Shown here: in pieces, positions 59,786 to 64,000 of the stretch
How the letters are laid out: each line of letters starts with the position of its first letter
Position numbering within the stretch: the first letter of the stretch is position 1
NCBI GenBank assembly: GCA_045599945.1
Contig: JAZRWY010000029.1
Span: 1 to 64,000, forward strand
DNA: 64,000 bases
Source of the DNA: UMGS973 sp045599945
Lineage (GTDB): Bacteria > Bacillota > Clostridia > Peptostreptococcales > Anaerovoracaceae
Direction of reading: 5' to 3'
Position numbers and translations under genes: made by a program
The notes under the pieces: model-generated
Seen by the model: only the letters and a program-made list of their open reading frames with translations
Told to the model about the DNA's origin: nothing
The model's database searches: none

Positions 59786-60289
59786 ATGGCAACTTTATTT
59801 GAACAGTGGAAAGATCTGATTGAAAACCAGACAGAAGATACATTTGAAGCATTCTGGAAAGAATATTCCGAAACGGAAACAAGAATCTATAAGGATCTTC
59901 TTGCAAACAGCGAAATAATCGCTACCGGAAAATTCCAGGAGCTTGCAGACAAATATGAAGCAGACCCTGTCATCTTCATGGGCTTTCTGGATGGCATCGA
60001 TTCATCTCTGAAGGAATCCAACGACTTTGAAAACTTTGATGAAGAATCGGAAATCAGGCTGGACATTGACTACGAAAAGCTGTTCTACAACATGCTGAAG
60101 GCAGAAGCGGACTATCTGTATTCCCTTGATGAATGGGACGGCATCCTTTCTGATGAAAGAAAACTGGAAATCGTAAAGGACTTCAAAAAATCCAGAACTG
60201 TCATCAAGGAAGCGAAGGTCGGAAGAAACGATCCCTGCCCTTGCGGCTCAGGAAAAAAATACAAGAAGTGCTGCGGAAAGAACGCATAA
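59786..60289 (+). CDS. SEC-C motif protein
   Basis: A 167-residue acidic protein of unknown function. The C-terminus is a classic SEC-C zinc module (GRNDPCPCGSGKKYKKCCG) like that of SecA. The N-terminal 145 residues are helical and contain two F/W-rich repeats (LFEQWKDLIENQTEDTFEAF). It is co-transcribed with hom but has no evident metabolic link; a ribosome- or chaperone-related role is a guess from SEC-C. Confidence 0.8.
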   Translation: MATLFEQWKDLIENQTEDTFEAFWKEYSETETRIYKDLLANSEIIATGKFQELADKYEADPVIFMGFLDGIDSSLKESNDFENFDEESEIRLDIDYEKLFYNMLKAEADYLYSLDEWDGILSDERKLEIVKDFKKSRTVIKEAKVGRNDPCPCGSGKKYKKCCGKNA

Positions 60290-60298
60290 GACATGAAG

Positions 60299-60325
60299 AC
60301 CTCGTCATTGGCGGGGTTTTCTTTT
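60299..60325 (+). terminator. Terminator of the hom operon
   Basis: ACCTCG/CGGGGT with a seven-base loop, then TTTCTTTT, ten bases after the SEC-C stop. Confidence 0.75.
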
Positions 60326-60328
60326 GAA

Positions 60329-60362
60329 GAAAAATACCGTATCGGTTTCCCGATACGGTATT
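60329..60362 (-). terminator. Terminator of the hydantoinase gene
   Basis: Perfect 13-base stem (60333-60345 with 60350-60362) and GAAA loop on the minus strand, followed by TTTTT. Confidence 0.9.
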
Positions 60363-60390
60363 ATCATGCATTGATTTCATTGGAAGTCAA

Positions 60391-61845
60391 TTAAAATTCA
60401 GGACCTGTGAATTTAACCTTCTTCTGCTTGATGAACTTGCCATAGCCCTTTTCGCCTACGAAGTCCTTACCATCAAATACAAGCTGACCTCTTGAGTATA
60501 CTGCTGCAGGATAGCCCTTGAATTCAGCAGATTCCCAAACTGTATGGTCTAAAGCACCATGCTGGTTTTCAGCGTTCTTAACAACAAATTTGATCTTAGG
60601 ATCGTAAACTACGATATCTGCGTCAAGACCGATTTCGATAGCGCCCTTGCAATAGTCGATACCGAACAGCTTAGCAGGATTTGCACAGGAAATCTCTACA
60701 GCCTTTTCAAATGAGATTCTGCCCTTGTTTGCTTCGGATAAGATGTAAGGATACATGTTTTCGATGCCTGCACAGCCGTTAGGAATTGTTGTATAGTTAC
60801 CAGGAGTCTTTCCATCCTTCTGGATGATTCCCCAGTCTTTTTCTGACTGTAAGAACGGACAGTGGTCAGTAGCAAGAGTGGATACTGAGCCAGTCTTGAT
60901 ACCATTCCAAAGAGCATCCTGTGAATCCTTGCCCTTCATTGGAGGTGAGCATACGAAATCTCTAGGTCTCAGACCTAAATCTGCATACTTCTTAGGGAAT
61001 CCCTTGTCTTCATCCTTGTATACATCGCTGGTTAATGCTAAGTACTGAGGACATGTTTCAGCGAAGATTGGGAATCCTTCTGCTCTAGCTGCTGCTACTG
61101 CATCAACACCCTGCTTGTTGTCAAGATGAACGATATAAAGAGCTGCGCCTGACATCTTTGCAAGGTTGATTGCTCTTACGTCTGCTTCACCTGCAACAGC
61201 TTCGTTCTTTGACATGTAATGCCACCATGCTGAAGTCTTGCCTTCGCCAAGATACTTAGCGTTCAGGCACTTGTTAACATCATTGTTTTCAGCATGTACA
61301 CCAACGATAGCGCCGATTTCAGTTGAATGCATCAGTACATTGTAGAACTGTCCATCATCTACACCAAAGTCATATACCATGAATACCTTGAATGATACTA
61401 CGCCGTTTGCTACGCATTCGTCCATTGTAGCGATCATTTCAGGAGTTCTTGCATTACCAACACCTACGTGATATGAGTAGTCGATAGCCGGACCCTGTTC
61501 CTTACAGATGGCATCTCTTCTCACTACTGCATCCCACATGCCTTCGTCATCTGCAGCCTGCAGTACAAAGTCAAATACTGTAGTAGTACCGCCGCATGCT
61601 GCAGCTCTTGTTCCTGTGTAATAGTCATCTGTTGCAATTGTTCCGCCAAAAGGCATTGCAAGATGTGTATGTCCATCAATGGCACCTGGAAGAATCAGCT
61701 TGCCCTTGCAGTCAATGACTTCTGTCTTAGCTTCCGGCTTTAAGTTTGCTCCGATGGCAACAATCTTTTCACCTTTAACAGCAACGTCTGCTTTATAGAT
61801 GCTCTTAGGTGTTACGACTTTTCCGCCTTTGAATAATAAATCCAT
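60391..61845 (-). CDS. hydA: Dihydropyrimidinase / D-hydantoinase
   Basis: A 484-residue amidohydrolase that opens cyclic diamides such as dihydrouracil or hydantoins. Binuclear metal ligands are in place: His59/His61 (IDGHTHL), carboxylated Lys153 (SFKVFMVYDF), His184 (VGVHAENND), His240 (YIVHLDN) and Asp327 (LATDHCPF). It has its own promoter and an NCS1 permease gene upstream on the same strand, so uptake and hydrolysis of a pyrimidine or hydantoin is likely. The exact substrate is not readable. Confidence 0.93.
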   Translation of the reverse strand: MDLLFKGGKVVTPKSIYKADVAVKGEKIVAIGANLKPEAKTEVIDCKGKLILPGAIDGHTHLAMPFGGTIATDDYYTGTRAAACGGTTTVFDFVLQAADDEGMWDAVVRRDAICKEQGPAIDYSYHVGVGNARTPEMIATMDECVANGVVSFKVFMVYDFGVDDGQFYNVLMHSTEIGAIVGVHAENNDVNKCLNAKYLGEGKTSAWWHYMSKNEAVAGEADVRAINLAKMSGAALYIVHLDNKQGVDAVAAARAEGFPIFAETCPQYLALTSDVYKDEDKGFPKKYADLGLRPRDFVCSPPMKGKDSQDALWNGIKTGSVSTLATDHCPFLQSEKDWGIIQKDGKTPGNYTTIPNGCAGIENMYPYILSEANKGRISFEKAVEISCANPAKLFGIDYCKGAIEIGLDADIVVYDPKIKFVVKNAENQHGALDHTVWESAEFKGYPAAVYSRGQLVFDGKDFVGEKGYGKFIKQKKVKFTGPEF

Positions 61846-61898
61846 GAATTACCTCCTATATATTTTTTATATTTACGTACAATAGTTTCTGCACATAT

Positions 61899-61927
61899 AT
61901 TATATCACCAAATGCTTTGTTTGTTTA
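61899..61927 (-). promoter_or_regulatory. Promoter of the hydantoinase gene
   Basis: Minus strand TAAACA (61922-61927), 17-base spacer, TATAAT (61899-61904); a TATAGGAGG ribosome site follows. Confidence 0.65.
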
Positions 61928-61968
61928 CTGAAAACACAGAATTTGCTGATAATAATCTTTTTAAAATA

Positions 61969-61995
61969 TTAAGGACCTTGATACAAGGCCCTTAA
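61969..61995 (-). terminator. Hairpin after the NCS1 permease gene
   Basis: Minus strand TTAAGGGCCTTG/CAAGGTCCTTAA (12 pairs, one G-U, three-base loop) followed by TATTTT. Probable intrinsic terminator with a weak T-run; some read-through into hydA is possible. Confidence 0.65.
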
Positions 61996-62047
61996 CATTA
62001 TCTTTACGCCATTGCGTAAGTTTCCGTATTTAGAATCGTCTGTCCGA

Positions 62048-63622
62048 TTATTCTACTTCTGTAATCTGAGCATACTCTTCTTCTGAGATGTATGACTTTC
62101 CAGCAAGTGAAGTCTTCATAAGAGCGATGTATACTACGAAACCGATTGCGAATGAAACTATGTAGTTCCACTCTGCAAGGAAGTTCCAGAATGCGCTTCC
62201 GGATGTATCTACGAAGTAAGCCATCAGTGGAAGGATGAATGCTACTACCCATGAAATGATAGCTGCAACGTTGAATCCGTTTGAATACTGATATCTTCCA
62301 TCTGGTAAGAACAGTTCTCTGATGTCGATTCTCTTCTGCTTAACAATCCAGTAGTCAGCTACAAGAAGTGCAGCGATAGGAGCAAGGATTGTACCATAAG
62401 CGTTCAGCCAGTTGAAGTAAGCACCACCTGAACCGTAGATCCACCAAGCCTGAAGTACGAAGAATGCCATTAAGCAAGTGATCAGTACGCCCATTCTGTA
62501 TGAGATCTTCTTAGGGTTGATGTTTGAAATTCCGTTTGCAGGAGCTACTACGTTAGCAGCACAGCAAGTAGTGATTGTAGCCATTACTACGCCGATTGCA
62601 GCTACGAATACAACAATCTTGTTGTCAAGATAGTAGAATACTGCAGTTGGGTCGAACTGAGCAACGCCATCTACAAGCTTTGTAGCCTGAGCAAAGTATG
62701 CACCTACGAATGCGCAGAATGCCATTGGAATAGGCATACCAAGCATCTGGCCCCAGAACTGTGACTTATTTGACTTCGCATATCTTGAGAAGTCAGGAAT
62801 ATTCAGTGCTACAGTAGCCCAGAATGCGATGTTACCCATCAGACCTGTTAAGAATACGAATGCCATTCCGCCGGACTGTTCAATCAGAGCTGCGTCGTTT
62901 GGCTGCTTCATAACTTCCCAGAAACCATAGCCGGCATCTCCGGCATAATTTCCAGCCCAGATCAGTAAGCCGATCATTACTACTACAAGGATTGGTCCGC
63001 CGATGTTCTGAACCCACTTGATGTTTTCAATACCATTGTAAGCAACGAAGAAAATTAAGAACATGAACAGGATGAATCCGTAGAAAGTACCTGCTGATGC
63101 AGTCTGCATTCCGCCCCATGAAGGAAGGTTGATTGTCCAGGTTGGGTCTAAGAATCTAGGAGCAAAGCATCCGATGATAGCTGCGAATGCGCCGCCGCCT
63201 ACCCATGACTGTACGGAACACCATCCCATGGCTGTAAATGCTCTCAGCAATGCTGGAAGGTGTGCGCCCTTGATACCAAATGTCAGTCTGGCAAACAGTG
63301 GGAACGGAACACCATAAGTAGTACCGATTGTTGAGTTTAACTGAATTGGTATCAGGATGATCAAGTTACCTAAAGCTACGTTGAATACGCCAAGCCAAGG
63401 TGATACACCCATGCCAATCAGACCTGATGCAAGAGCAAGTGATGGAATACAAATGGAAAGTCCAACCCAAAGCATTGTGATTGTGTATGTAGTCCATGTT
63501 CTCTCAGCAACAGATGTAGGAGCTAAGTCATCATTATAGTATTTTGATGCCATCAGTTCCTGTAAAGTCGCTTCGGATAATTCAAATAATCCGTTGCGCT
63601 GTACCTGTGTGTAAGTAGACAT
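62048..63622 (-). CDS. NCS1 family nucleobase/hydantoin permease
   Basis: A 524-residue, roughly 12-helix permease of the nucleobase:cation symporter-1 family (PucI, Mhp1, CodB relatives). Visible blocks are LAPTSVAERTWTTYTITMLW at the first helix, GYGVPFPLF-like TTYGVPFPLFARLTFG and NIPDFSRYAKSNKSQFWGQ. Start MSTYTQVQRNG follows AGGAGG; the frame extends 19 codons into the leader. The hydantoinase next door suggests a hydantoin, allantoin or pyrimidine substrate. Confidence 0.93.
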   Translation of the reverse strand: MSTYTQVQRNGLFELSEATLQELMASKYYNDDLAPTSVAERTWTTYTITMLWVGLSICIPSLALASGLIGMGVSPWLGVFNVALGNLIILIPIQLNSTIGTTYGVPFPLFARLTFGIKGAHLPALLRAFTAMGWCSVQSWVGGGAFAAIIGCFAPRFLDPTWTINLPSWGGMQTASAGTFYGFILFMFLIFFVAYNGIENIKWVQNIGGPILVVVMIGLLIWAGNYAGDAGYGFWEVMKQPNDAALIEQSGGMAFVFLTGLMGNIAFWATVALNIPDFSRYAKSNKSQFWGQMLGMPIPMAFCAFVGAYFAQATKLVDGVAQFDPTAVFYYLDNKIVVFVAAIGVVMATITTCCAANVVAPANGISNINPKKISYRMGVLITCLMAFFVLQAWWIYGSGGAYFNWLNAYGTILAPIAALLVADYWIVKQKRIDIRELFLPDGRYQYSNGFNVAAIISWVVAFILPLMAYFVDTSGSAFWNFLAEWNYIVSFAIGFVVYIALMKTSLAGKSYISEEEYAQITEVE

Positions 63623-63954
63623 AATATACCTCCTATTTAGTTTTGTATAATGTGTATTATTACCTTTAAAATTATACACCTTTTTTACCCTTTTGTAGTC
63701 TTTTTTTTAATTTTTTTTAACCTAAATCCATCCCATTTTCCATCTGTAACTGCTTGCATCGCTGAAATTTCAACATTTTCCCCGTATTTAAACTTTTCTT
63801 TACCTTTATTAAATCGATTATTCTATAAGCAAGATAGTGATAATTTTTATAGAATTTTTGACGGATTTATTACTTTCTTTGCTTTTTAAAAAAAGATGTA
63901 ACCGATTACATTCTGTTGTATAATTAGATTATCCCATAAGAAAGGATATGAAAT
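63623..63954. promoter_or_regulatory. Divergent intergenic region
   Basis: A 332-base AT-rich gap. For the permease, minus strand TATAAT (63671-63676) is a clear -10 with a poor -35. For the plus-strand gene at 63955, TATAAT lies at 63919-63924, just after the imperfect palindrome GTAACCGATTAC (63898-63909), a possible operator. I see no gene or RNA element in the middle. Confidence 0.5.
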
Positions 63955-64000
63955 ATGACAGAAGAAATACTGGATCTTTTAGAAGCAGAATACCCGGACG
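63955..64000 (+). CDS. Start of a truncated gene, possibly endonuclease III
   Basis: ATG at 63955 with AAAGGA eight bases ahead begins MTEEILDLLEAEYPD, then runs off the window. The spacing of hydrophobic residues and EAEYPD recall the first helix of Nth/endonuclease III, but 15 residues are too few to decide. An overlapping ATG at 63948 reads another frame with no sensible protein. Confidence 0.4.
   Translation, partial: MTEEILDLLEAEYPD

Noticed and set aside
1..64000. CRISPR arrays, insertion sequences, prophage or integrative elements
   Set aside because: No regularly spaced repeats, transposase, integrase or terminal repeats were seen. Codon use and gene packing are uniform.

Overview
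The window looks like a chromosomal core region of an anaerobic, low-to-mid GC Bacillota (class Clostridia; family not resolvable from sequence alone). The support is the gene content and order: SRP RNA-dnaX-ybaB-recR, ylxM-ffh-rpsP-khpA-rimM-trmD, sepF-yggT-divIVA-lspA, the S10-spc-alpha ribosomal protein array, pyruvate:ferredoxin oxidoreductase, zinc-binding forms of S4, S14 and L36, and AGGAGG-type ribosome binding sites almost everywhere. I see no prophage, insertion sequence, CRISPR array or integration scar.

Layout. 1-420: tRNA-Cys, -Asp and -Val on the minus strand behind two tandem strong promoters. 506-3301 (-): yicC-hflX-yigZ. 3403-5067 (+): the RQC factor RqcH/FbpA. 5114-8620: a DUF308 membrane protein, an isolated 34-residue zinc-knuckle microprotein gene on the plus strand, and the distal half of a long minus operon. 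That operon starts at 11295 with an orphan Phd-type antitoxin and continues through an HlyD-like protein, yggS, sepF, yggT, divIVA, lspA, rluD and a flavin reductase. 11479-15074 (-): SRP/ribosome maturation operon. 15251-21736: TauE-like exporter (+), YbaK-like deacylase, NSS transporter and PFOR. 21997-24680 (-): recR, ybaB, dnaX and the SRP RNA. 24757-31118 (-): pcrA-ligA-AIR synthase-like-Tim44-like operon. 31266-46525 (-): S10-spc-alpha array from rpsJ to rplQ with secY, adk, map and infA, preceded by a long leader with repeated blocks. 47105-51032 (-): miaB and a translational GTPase fused to a Rae1/YacP-type nuclease. 51138-58057 (-): membrane pyrophosphatase, secG and the glycolytic run gap-pgk-tpiA-eno. 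58202-60289: a SPOUT tRNA methyltransferase (-), then homoserine dehydrogenase and a SEC-C protein (+). 60391-63622 (-): hydantoinase and an NCS1 permease. The window ends in the first codons of a plus-strand gene.

Most interesting: (1) the 870-residue TetM/EF-G-like GTPase carrying a complete Rae1-like A-site endonuclease domain; (2) the lone 34-residue CxxC-x14-CxxC microprotein with its own strong promoter and terminator; (3) a two-copy repeated block around the S10 operon promoter/leader; (4) a perfect palindrome at the start point of the glycolytic gap operon, together with a GAPDH whose cofactor-specificity residues look NADP-tolerant; (5) a LigA with replaced NAD-contact residues. All functions are inferred from sequence; no database search was run.
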